Assembly: GCA_002049455.2 (NCBI GenBank)
Contig: KV918820.1
Location: forward strand, 241,759-305,758
Origin: Porphyra umbilicalis
Lineage: Eukaryota; Rhodophyta; Bangiophyceae; Bangiales; Bangiaceae
Direction of reading: 5' to 3'
Length of the DNA stretch: 64,000 nucleotides
The notes beneath the pieces were generated by a model. The model was not told the DNA's origin. It saw only the letters and a program-made list of their open reading frames with translations, and made no database searches. How positions within the stretch are numbered: position 1 is the stretch's first letter; every line of letters begins with the position of its first letter. A program made the position numbers and the translations under genes. This document shows positions 49,401 through 61,700 of the stretch, one piece after another.

Positions 49401-52400
49401 CGTTGGCGCAACGACGGCAACGACGCCGGCGAGCGCCGGCGCAACCCCGACGACGACCACGCCCGGCTCGGAGCCGTCGCGCAAGCGGGCACCCTACCTC
49501 CTCCGTCCGACGGGCGTCGACCGGGAGACGTGGAAGTCGTTCACGCGTGAGCAGCGGCTGGAGACGGTCGCGCAGTACAATGCGGTCGTCTCGGCGCCCA
49601 AGCGGGCCAAGCTCGACTCGAGCGCCGCCGCCGCCACGCCGGCGACGGACGCGGACGGCGCGCCGCTGCCAGCGTCGGCCGACGAGGCGGCCATGTTGGC
49701 CAGCGCGGCGGTCGCCGCCGCCGCGGCGGCGGCTAATGTGATGGAGGATGGTGCCGGTACGCCGGGGGCGGGCGCCGATGTGAGCCCCGCCGGTGGCGGC
49801 AGCGGCACGGGCCGCCCCAAGACGTACCTGACTCGCCCCCGGTCGGTGGAGGTTGCGGTGTGGAAGGCGCTCAACCGGGAACAGCGGCTGGAGTTGGTTT
49901 CCAAGCACGCGGGCGTTGACGCGGTGATGCCGACGATCAAGCGCACCAAGCCGGTGGGTCTCGCCGCGCATGCGGCCGGCGTGGGGATGGAGGACGATGG
50001 CGACGCGGCGGCAGGGGGCGACGCGGATGCGACAGCCGAGACGCTCAACGCCGAAGCGGGTGGCGGCGGCGGCGGTGGCGGTGGCAGCGGCGGCGGCGGG
50101 GGCGGCGGCGACGCGATGATGAGCGACTTTGGGTCGGCTTCGTTCAACGAGGCCACGTGAGGGAGACGGTAGATGCGGGAGTGTGGCGGGGTTGTGTTTT
50201 GCGGACGGGGACTCGGTTGTTTGGGGCGACGAGGCGGAGTGGTGGCGCGGTGAGGAAGACAGGCAGTGTGGGATGTGCTCTTGTCGATTGTCACCCTGTG
50301 TGCGTGTTCCGGTGTGTTTTTGTGTGTTTGTTTGCGCGCGTTTCTTGTACCTGGATGTGTCTCTTGTTTGTTTTGGTTGGCTGGCCAGCCACCCACCCTG
50401 TGTCGTGCGTGGGTTGGCTGCTGGTGGTTGCTCTAAATGCTTGTCACGCGTGTGTCGTGTTTGTGTTTGCTTTTGCGTAAAAACACAAAGTGGTGTACCG
50501 GCAGCTCGCACCCATGAAATCGGATGCCTCGGTCCAGGACCACGACAGGAAGCGCTGTTTGCTTGCTGCACATTCCTGCGGCGTTTTGTTGCCGCCGCCT
50601 CAATGACCGCCCCCTGACGCCGAGGACGACAGCGCGCCCGGCCACCAAGCCCCGCCGCCGTCGTCGCGCCCGTCGTGCTGCTCATCAAGCGCGCGTCGGC
50701 ACGTGGCCACGTGGTGTGAGCCTGGCACCCAACGCCAAAACGTACTTGATGGAGAATGACCGATACTTTGTTGTCGCGATGAATCTTTGCGTTTCTACCC
50801 GAGCCGCCCACGCAGCCAGATCCTATGGGCTTTTTCTGCGCGACAAGCGGGCAGCGTCGAAACCGGCCGCGCGGACCACGCGCCTGTGCGGCGCAAGCCC
50901 CCCCCCCCCCACCCCACCCCCGCCCCCCCCGCAGTCCAATGCCTGCTGGGGCGGCGTGCGTCGCGCCCGCGCGCGGCGGCGGGCGACTCCTCCCCCCCGC
51001 CGTCGCAGTGGCGGTGGTCGTTGGCGGCGACGCGGCGCCCGCGGCCGTCGGCCGCCACCGCCGCCGCCGCAACGGGCACGACGGAAGAGGCGGGCGGGGC
51101 CGCCGGCCGTGCCGCCGCCGGCCGTGCGCGGCGCGCCCGAGCCGCCGCCCCGCCCCCGCCCGACGCGCCCGTGTGCTGGCTCCCGCCCCCGCCGCCGCCG
51201 CCGCTGCGGCTGCGCGCGCCCGTCGCCGGGGGTGGCGCGCCGGGCGGCGCCCTACCCTGCCGCCGCCGCCGCCGTCGCCGCCGCCGGCGCCCCTGCGCGG
51301 CGCGGCGGGTGGCCCCCCCCTCGCTCCCCCCTCCCCCCCCCCCCCCCCCCCGGCGGTCACCATGGGCACCCTGTGGCGGTGGCTGTCGCTCCCGCCATCG
51401 TCTCTCGCCGGCGGCAGCGGCGGCGGCGCGCCCGCCGCCGCCCGTGGCGGGCGGGCGCCCCCCCCCGCCCCCCCGGGCCGTCGTCTTCCCCCCCTTCCCC
51501 TCCGCCCCCCCTCCCGCCGTCGGTGCCTGCCGCCGACGCGGCGGCGGACCCCCTCCTCGCCGCAACGCTCGACGCCGAGGCGGCGCTGCTGGCGCTGCAC
51601 CCCGCGGGGACCCCCCACACGCGGCGGGCGGTCCCCATAGCCGGCGCGTCGCCGGCGGCGCACCTCCACGTTGTCTCTGTGGGCGACGTGGCGGCGCCGC
51701 CGCTGCTCCTCCTCCACGGCTGGGGGGCGGGGGCGGGGGTGTTTGCGCCCGCCCTCCCGGCGCTCGCCGCCCACTTTCGCGTGCACGCGGTCGACTGGTT
51801 GGGGTGCGGGTCGAGCAGCCGCCCGCCACACCCGGCGTGCGCGCCGCCGCCGGTCGTTGCGCCGGCGGCGCTGTCGGCAGGGCCGACGGCCGCTGCCGCC
51901 GGCGGGGGCGCGGCGGCCGCCGCCGTTACCGCCAATGGCGGCGCGCACGCTGCCGCCGCCGCCGCCTCCGCCGCCGCCCTCCCCGAGCATGGTGGTCCGG
52001 GCGTGGCGTGGTTCCTCGACGCCCTCGACGGCGCGCTGCCGACGCTGCGGGCCGCCGAAGGCGGCTGGGCCGCAACGGGCGGCCGCTTCCACGTCGTTGG
52101 CCACAGCCTCGGCGGCTACCTCGCGGGCATGTACGCCCTCGGCGCGTGGCCCGGCGGGGACGCGTCAGAGATGTGCCGGCGTGTCGCGTCGCTGACGCTC
52201 GCCTCCCCCGTCGGCCTCCCGCCGGCGCCGCCGCGCATCCACCCGCCCGCAGACGCGCCGTTGGCCAAGCGGGCGCTCTTTGGCGTCGTGTTTGGCTTGT
52301 GGGGCAGCGGCTGGACGCCGCAAGTCGTGCTGCGGATGCTGCCCGAGGGGCCGGGCCGCCGCCTCGTCGCTCGGATGGTGTATGGGCGCGTGCGCGAGGG

Positions 52401-52707
52401 GGGGGGGGGGGGCAACTCACCTCTGCGTCGGGCGCGGCGGCGGCCGACGCGGGCACCGCCGACGGCGCCGACGACGCCGACGGGGCTGGTGGGGGCGGCG
52501 CGGGTGGGGGCCGAGTCCCCGCCCTCGTCGAGTATGTGTACCGCCTGAGCGTGCGGGAGGGCAGCGGCGAGGCTGCCCTGACGAGCGTCCTCGGCGTCGG
52601 CGCGTGGGCGCAGGTGCCCCTCGGGCGGCTGCTCGTCCGCCGCGTGACGGCGGTGGGGGCCGTCGGGGCGGAGGAGGGGGCTGGCGACGCTGCCGCGGCG
52701 GCGGCGC

Positions 52708-52748
<41 letters not shown>

Positions 52749-55700
52749 GCGGCTGACGGCGGCTGGGAGGGCCGCGGCGTCACATTTGTGTACGGCGCAC
52801 GGGATTGGATGGACCGCACTGCCGGGGAAGCGGTCGTCAAGTCGACGCGCCGCGGGAGCGTGGTCATTGTTGAAGACGCGGGGCACCACTTGTATTGGGA
52901 CAATGTGGGCGGCTTTGTGCAAGCAGTGTTGCAGGGGACGGGGCTGGCCGCAGCGGGGGGGGCAGGTGAGCGCGTGGGGGGGTGGCGAGGCGAGTCGGCA
53001 ATTTTGTCGAGCCGAGGTGCGTGGGCGTTGCGCTCGGGCGGGCGGCGACGCCGCGTACGCGGCGATACTGAGGCAATGACTTGATGTGGGCAAAACAAAA
53101 GGCGACTGGCGTAACGAACCATGCAGGTGGATGTACACAGAACAAGGAGACGCAATGAGAAGGAGGGACAAAAGAAAGCATCACCGCATTGGGGCTCCCT
53201 GCACCCCGTGCCTCGCTGTCGTCATCCAGCACGTTGGCAGTGGGAGAGCGAGGCACAAGCGGCTTTATCCCGCGGCAGCCCCCTCCGCCGCGTCATCGGC
53301 CGGGGCGGAGCACAGGAGGGAGATGGTGTCGCCTTTGAGTAAGATGCGTCCTAGTGGTGTAGCTCTGTGGAGCAGAGAGTGCAGTGGGAAAGATTGACAA
53401 ACAGGACAAAAGAAGCGCACGACGGGAAGGAGGGGGCCCAAGAACAAAAGAGCAGGGAGCAACCAACCAGTTAGAAAACTCCGCATCACGCACGTGAGGG
53501 CACCTCCACACGCTCAACAATCAACTAGACGAGGCCCACGAGCTGCAACCGACGGCGCCAGTGACAGCGCCGTCCGCTGCTGACCCACACACGCGGTGGC
53601 GCACCCCAGCTTTCGCCTGTTTCAAGCCCTCCTCACATGCCCCCCTCTTGGGACACCCAACACGGGTGGTGGCGACAGCAAGTAGACAGCCAAACGTACG
53701 TTTTCCTCTTCAGAGACACCTCCACCGCGTCGTCCAGCACCACGTTCATGTATTCGTCAAATCCGACAATGAAGCCACGCATGCGCATGTCCGTCGCCGC
53801 GTACAGCCACACTTCTACCCGCTGCCGAGTTTGGAGAAAGCGAAAGATGAGGTTCTGTGGGGAGGCGCGCAGTGAAGGCGCAGGCGCGTGATACGAGGAG
53901 AGTCGGAAAGAATGACTGGCAGCAAAAGGAAAGGAAACTGTTAGCATGCATGCACACGCTGAGCACTGGGCAGCGCGGGCAGACGAAAGCCAAGTAGATG
54001 TCCATCCACCACGCAAGACACGAGTCTCAGCCCACACAAAACCTCAAACGTCCTCAGAACCGATTAGACGGAAGCACATTCCAAGCCATACTACCAGCGC
54101 AGTACAAGGAACAGAGGAGAAAGAAGAGAAAAGGTAAAAATGTCGAGGAGTACAACATAGTCAAACGTACAATTGGCTGTAGCATAATCTTCTGCACGCG
54201 GGACCCCATGGTGCCACGGAGCCCTCAGGCAGCACAAAAAAGGAGTACAAGTGATGAGAAATACACTTGACGAGCTCCGTTCTCAACGCCACTATGGAGC
54301 GCCGCCAGCATTGACTCGAAGCGGTGGACACAGTCGGTGACGGGAGCAAGACGAGACAACGCGGAGGAAAAGCGGCGAGTGCCTGTCTGTTCCTACTCGG
54401 TGACACCGATGCGCAAAAGAAGGGATTGATCCCGGGCTGTGAGAAGTCGGGGCGTCCAGATTTCGCGGAATATTTACAGTGATGCGCCGGTGGTGTGTCT
54501 TCAACTTGAGAGCAACATCCAGAAGGCCTTGCCTGCAGGTGAGATCCCCGACAAAAAAACATGCGCGTCCTGCAGGATTCGAACCTGCGCATCGAAACGA
54601 TACCAGATAATTCGATAATTCGAGTCTGGCGCCTTCTGCGAGAGCGAACCGCTCGGCCAAAGACGCTTGTTACGATCGAGGTTTTTAAGGTGATATATAT
54701 TCAGAGTCATCTTAGACGGATACTAAAGATACTGCAGTGCGGAGTGCGCGAAGAGCACCACGTCCGGGCGGGCGCCCGCGGTGCGCAGGCGCCCTGGTTT
54801 GAGAGTGCAACGGCGGCGTGCGGGCATTCGTCAAGGGTGGCGCGTGACGCGTGTTTAAGCCATACTATGTAGGGTGCTTGATCCCCACAGACCGAGGCGG
54901 TGACGCCCCGAGACGTGTATACAGCGCCAAACAACCTCGCCCACACGGCGGCGGCGACAGTAACGACCGGCTGGTGACCAGCGGGGTGGCTGCAGCGCCC
55001 CACCCCTATCTCGACGTCCCAAAAACCAACCGGGCACAGCGTCCTGTCGCACAGCACCCCCCTCCACACGGGTGCGACCACCGACGGGGGCACGACGAAA
55101 AGCCTCCCGTGCTGCAATTGCACTACGCGCCGCGTCACGCCACCACCCACTACGTCGGATGGGCAGCGTAGCGCCACCCCCCTCCAAAGGCCGCCCGTTG
55201 CCCGTGGGCGCGACGGCCACCAGACCAAAAGCCACACCTCGGCGGCGGCGTCCCCATCAATCCCCACCCCCCGCGTCTCCGCCGCATCATGGCGCGTCCA
55301 ACCACGGCGTGTCGGCAATGCCCGAAAACACCGCCGCCACCGTCGCGTCTGGCCCGACGACCGCCGCGCCCCCACACGACACTGGCACCGCGTCCGCGCC
55401 GAGCGCCTGCACCAGCGCCACCGTGTCGTTGCCGTACACCTGCAGGCGGTCCCGGACCTTGCGGCTCATCACCGCCTTGGCAATGAGCCACATGAGGGAG
55501 AAGAAGGCCGGCTGTCGCAGCACGTGCAGGCCCCGCAGGCGGACGGGGAGGACCGTTTGCAACATCTGCCAACCGACGCGGTTTTGGTCCGAGCCAATGA
55601 GTTTGAGGATGCCAAACCCGAGCCCGTCCATATCATCGAGAAAGCACATGCCGCCGAGTTGCCCGCCGGGCGTCCGCAGCATGCCGACGAGCGCCCAAAA

Positions 55701-58700
55701 GGTCGCCCGGTTGATGTAGGCCAAATCCGTCGACGTCATCCCATTGATCCGCTTGGCGATGAGCGCAAACACCCGCTCCCCGCCCGTGGCCGGCCGCGGC
55801 AGCAGGTCAATCGGGCCGGCGGGCCCGTACACGCGGTCCACGGCGGTCGCGGAGGGCGCGAGCGTCCACGGGTTGGCCGCGAGGAAGGCGGCAAATTTGC
55901 GGAGGCGCGCGCACGCAGCGGCCGTGTCAAACTTGGCGTGGCGGAGGAAGGCGAGGAGGAAGGGCGCGTCCCGGTCGGCCATGGTCATCAACGCCGCGGC
56001 GGCGGCGGCCGCCGCCGCCGTCGGCCCAGCGACGCCGACGCAGGCGGCGGGGGTGGGGAGGCCCTTGCTCTGACGCCCCCCCTGCGACAGGCGGTAAGCT
56101 TCGGCGCGGGCGGTGCAGCGGAGCGCCTTGAGGCCCGACACGCGACCTTCGAGCGTCTCGTGAAACTCCTCCCAGGAGCGCACCTGCCACGATGGGGGGG
56201 GGGCGAGCGCCGCCGCTTCGGCGCGCAAGTCGGCCTCGGTCGGCAGCGGCATCTCCTCCATCGTCGACGCGCGGGTGAGAGGTTGGCGGGATGGCGGACT
56301 GGGCGGTTGGGGGGGATACCTGCAGGCAGGGGCGTGACCGAGACCGCTGCCGGCGCCAGAGCAAGAAGAACGTCTCCGGAAAGAGGGGGACACAAGGTGC
56401 GGAGACGGTTGCAGGCATAAACGTCTGCGAGTGGGAGGCGATGGCCCGGTATGAGTGCAGTCGTCGACAGGGATATGACGCGGGGAGCAAGCACACTGAG
56501 AGCAAACGCCCGAAAGTGTCTGAGAAGGCCCAGCTAAAGTCTCCTTGGCACGAATTGATCCAGATGGCGTCGAGCGAGTCGCCCAGGGTTGAGCTGATGG
56601 TCAAAGCCAATTGGTTCATGATGTCACCCCGTGTGGTTGTCCCGATGCACGAGCAGGTGTGTTGCCCATCCCAGCGACCCGAGGACATGTCTATGGCACC
56701 TCCATACGAGGACCGATACGAGCTGCATGGCACAGAAGCGCTGCCACGCGACGCGCGCATCAGATTGGTCCGCTTGTGGGGCTCTCAGGGAAACGTTGAC
56801 GCCATCGGACAGCGTTTTGGGAGCGGTCGGCAGAGGTTTGGGGCTGTTGACCCATGATAGTGAACTTTTCACTAACAGTTTATTCTGATCAACACACGCT
56901 GCGATTCGGCCGCTGTGTTGCGCGCCACCGCTGCCCGCGTCGTCGCCCGCGTTTGTCGGGGCATCCTCGCTTCCCCCCCGCTTGCCCCTGCCGCGTCCCG
57001 CGCCGGCCCAGCAGCACCCCCCCCCCCCCCCCCCCCGCTCCCCATCCGTGTGGCCAATCGACGCGCACCCGACCCCTATTGCTCATCGGCGCCGACACAC
57101 CGCCCTCCGCGCCACTGATCCTGTGCCGCGGCGCCCTCGCCGCGGTTGCCGCGCCTGGACGAGGGGCGCGCGGCGGGGAACCCCCCCCCCCCCCCCCCCA
57201 ATGTCTACCTTTGGCGGCTTTGGCGGCTTTGGCACCCCCGCCGCGCCCGCCGCCACGCCCGCCACGACGGGCGGCGGTGGGGGCTTTGGCGGCTTTGGCG
57301 GCTTTGGCGCGCCCGCCGCCGCCGCCGGCGGCGCGCCCGCCAAACCCGCCCCCCCCCCGTCCCTCTTTGCGCCGCCCGCGCCCGCCGGCGGCGCGCCCGC
57401 GGGGAGCCTCTGGGGTGCCCCCCCGGCGGCGGCGGCGGCGGCGCCCGCCGCCGGCGCGCCCGCGGGGAGCCTCTGGGGTGCCCCCCCGGCGGCGGCGGCG
57501 GCGGCGGCGCCCGCCGCCGGCGCGCCCGCGGGGAGCCTCTGGGGTGCCCCCCCGGCGGCGGCGGCGGCGGCGCCCGCCGCGTCGACGGCGCCGGCGGGGG
57601 GGGGGGGTTTGGGGGCTTTGGCGCCTGGGGCGCCGCGCCGGCGGCGGGCGGCGGCACCGCCGCCGCCGCCGCCCCAGCGGCGGGGGGGGGTTTGGCGGCT
57701 TTGGCGCCTGGGGCGCCGCGCCCGCCGCGGCGGCGGCGCCGGGTGCGGCCGCGGGGGTGGCGGCGGGGGCGGCGGGTGCGGCCCCCCCCCCCCCCCCCCA
57801 ACCCTCCCCCCCGCCCTCGTCGCGCTCGTCAAGGCGGTGGACCCCGCGTCGGCAACGTGCGCCCTCCGCACCGCCCTGTACAATGTGGTGCCGCCCGGCA
57901 CGGGCGGCCGCCACGTGCGGCCGCCCGACTTTGAGCCCCGCCTCTGGGCCGACGCGGTGGAGCGCAACCCGGCCCCCGACGCCCTCGTCCCCGTCCAAGC
58001 GGTGCTCTTTGACGACTTGGCCGCCCGCACCGCGTTGCAGGCGGAGCGCCTCGGCGGCCACGCGGGGGTGCTCGCGCAGCTCGACGGGCGCCTGGCGGGC
58101 GTCACGGCGTCGCTCGAGGGGGATGTGGCGTCGCGCCTGGCGGCGGTGCGGCGGCGGCACCGGTCCCTCGCCGCCCGCGCGACGGCGGTGGCGGGGCGGG
58201 TGGCGACGGCGCGGGGGGGGGGGCGCCCCTGACGCCGTCGGAAGTGGAGCTGGCGCGCACGCTCGAGGGGCTCGTCGCCGCGCTGCAGGGCGCCACGGGC
58301 CGCGAGGCGGTCGCCGATTTGGCCGACGAGGTGCGTGCGGTGGCCGAGGCGCGGGAGCGGGGTGGGGGGGGGGGGGGCGCACTGGGGGCGCCGCCGCCGC
58401 CGCCGGCCTCGACGCGCAGGGCATTGCGCGCATCAAGGCGGTGCTCGTGGAGCAGCTCGTCGCGATTGAGAAGCTGACCGAGGAGCAGCGCGTCCTCGGC
58501 CGGGACGTGGGGCTGGTCGTGGAGGGGCTGGCAGAGGAGGGCTGGAGGGGGCAGGGGGGGGGGGGGACGCCGCCGCCGGGTACCGCCGGTGGTGACGGCC
58601 GCCGTCGACGCGACCGCCGACACGCGGGCGCCTCGGGGTTGATGGCGGCTTTGGGGCGCTGTACGCTGAGAGTGTTTGGTTGTGACAATGTGCGGTTGCG

Positions 58701-61700
58701 TCAGAGCTGTCGGCGCTGCTGCTGTTGTGCCGTCTTGGGCCGCCATCTTGTTGGCGCAGCACAAAGAACAAACGCCGTGTACAGTATTATGCGAAATATT
58801 ACTGAAAGCGCGTTCGCGAAAATACCCTGGACTTGCAAAACGATAGAACTGTTTTCACACGACGAAAGATACATGAGCAAGTCGAGCACCGCCTCCCGCA
58901 CAGCAAGGTCTAAACCACGTTACTCCAAATCGCGCATTCCGGGAGAAATCGAGTGCGGATCACTGCAGGTCGCTCTGCAAGGTGGCCTCAATGGTAGGGA
59001 TGGGCAAGTGATTAATTGGAATCGGGTATAAATCGATTAATCGGGCCGAAAAAAAAGATCGACAGAATATCGATTTGGGAGTCGAGAAATCGGGGCAACC
59101 GATTTTCAAATAAATATGAGCATAAATATTACCGGAGCACATAATTGACACCACTTCGGACTCAGACCACCAGACTTAGCCGTCATCGGTCACTTCAGAG
59201 CTGGTGGCTCGCCGAGCTGACGCTTGGCAACCGCTGGTTGCTCTCGCTCATTCGTGCGAGGATACGTAACGCGATGCGGCCAGAATGCTGTGGGATGGTT
59301 CCATCGGGCACTGAAGTCTGGGTGCAGCGTTGACAGCTTGTCTTCGAACCCCTACACCGTCCGTACACAGGCTCTCGTCACCGACTGCGGTTCCCTCCAC
59401 TACCCCACGACTTTCTTGAAGCGCATCACGGGTTCATGCCTGACGTCCAACACCCCTGACCATGTCGACGCTGTCTGTGCCGCCCGAGTCGAGCCAGGCC
59501 GCCACAGTGCCCAGCGCTGGCCCCTCTGCCCAGTGCGCTGGCGGCCTTTCCCATGCACAAGAATCAGACTGGCGGTCGGGCGACGGTTTCCGGTGGGGGC
59601 CAGTGCCTATGGTGAAGAAGAGGAGTTCTGTCTATGCGTACTTCGGCATCGAGTACAAGGACCCACGGGGAGTGATGGTCGTGTTATATAGATAAGCACG
59701 CTCTCGGACCTAACGCGGTTGAACGCCAATGGTGCACGCCAGAGGGAGGCGCCGAGAAGCGACGGGGGGGTGCGGGGGAGGCGCCGAGAGGCAAGGCTGG
59801 GAGCGGGGGAGGCGCCGAAGAGCAAGGCGGGGAGCGGGGGTGACTCAGAAGAGCAAGGCAGGGTGCTGGGGGTCCTGTACGGAAGGTGGGGTTAGGATAG
59901 AGGCATGAATCTGATTGGTGGAGGCATCTTGAGACGCTGTAAAGGAGGGGGTGTCTGAATGCGCCACGTTGACATGAAAGCCGCGCTCTATAGTATGGGG
60001 AGCAGGGTGGGGTTAGGATTCGTCAGCCAATCAGATTCCTCGTCACAAAGCTTGTTCACATTTCTCGCGGAATGCGAACAGCAGTGCACTGCCTGTGAAT
60101 CCCGCCAAAAAACAGGCGCGCAGCGCCGCACCTTGCCCGCGCGCGCGCGCCGCCCCACGACGGCCTGATACGCCGCTGGCCAGTGGGAGGCGCTCGCCGG
60201 TGACGCGGCCTCACTCAGCGGCGGCGGGGAAGGGGGGATGGGGGGTTTCAGTGTGGAGGCTCCCCGGGCGGACGTGGCGGCGGCGGCGGCGGCGGCGGCA
60301 GCGACGGCGGCGGCGGTGGCCGGCGGGGAGGGGCGGCGGCGGCGCGCCGCCATCAGACTCTGCGGCCGCAGCAGGGTAAGGGGTCCCGTGTGCGGCCGGT
60401 GTCGGAGGACTCGGCGGCGGCGTCGTCAGCGATCGCGGGGGGGAGGTGGAGGGAAGCCGTCGTCGGTAGGCGCCCCGGGCGGACTCGGCGGCGGCAGTCG
60501 GGGGGGGGGGGACGGCAGCACGCACGGGCAGCGCGGGCGGTCCCGGCGGCGGCAGCGGCGGCCGCGGCGGGGGAATGGGGAGGGGTGGGGGTATCGTCTG
60601 GAGGCCGCCCGGGCGGACCTGGCGGCGGCGGTGGCGGCCGTGGAGGGGTTTAGGGGGGGGGGGGGCGTTTGTAGGCGCCTGTGGCGGATTTGGTGGGAAC
60701 TGGTGTGGGCTTGTCGCCTGCAGGCGCCGCGGTCGGACTCGACGACGGTTGTCGCCAACGCCGCCGGCGCTGCCGCTAGCAGCAGTGCCGCGAGCGCCGC
60801 GTCTCCGCCGCCGCGTCAGGCGCGGCGGCGACGGCGGCCACGGCCAGGTGCGGCTGGCTCGCGGTGGCGAGCGCCGCGCCGAGACGCGGGGCCGAATCCG
60901 AGCCGGCGGGGAGCAAGGCAGCCGCCCGTCGGCGTGGTTGTTGGCCGTCGTGACGGCGGGGGGCGGGGCGAGAGCGCCGTCTCCGTGGCCTTTGCCGCCG
61001 CCGCCGACGCTGGCGGCGGGGCTACCGCCGCTACCGACCGGCCGGAAGAGCGGCCGCCGCGTCCGCGTCGCCGGCGGGAGCGGCCGCCCCCCCGCTGCAG
61101 CAGCGTCCGCCCTCCCCGCGCCAAGGCGTAGACATGGTAACAAAGTCGATTCCATCTTACGAACTTTAGGCGCATGGGCGGGCGGGATGCGCTGCCGCAC
61201 CCGACCGCCGAGTCGGCGTCGATGCCGGCGGCCGGGTGCCACACCCCCCTGCGCCCATCGCTGTCGAGAATGTATGGGGTGTCCGCCTCCCTCCCAACCC
61301 TCGACCCACCGCCAATGTCCTCGTCCCGCCACGCCCCCCCCAAGGCGGGGCACTAAATGTAGCACCAGGTCGTCTCCCGCCCGCCCGCCCCCCCCGCTGC
61401 GACCGCCGCCACGTTGGCGCGGACAATGGCAGCCAGCGGCGCCGCCGTGTTGACCACTCCAATGACATCTATCTGCAGGCCGAGGCCCGCACCGCCCGCC
61501 AGCGCCGGCGCCAAGGCGAGGTCAGAGCCCGCGGCAGCGACGTCGCCGCCGTCGATGCCGTCGTCACCACTCCGTACCGCTGCCGGCGCCGCGCGTGCGC
61601 GCGCCGCTGGGGGCAGACGCGAGCATCGCCAGCGCCCACTGGACGGCGTGCAGGGTGGCGCCGAAAGGGACGGCAGTGGACGCCACCGTCGCCACCGTCG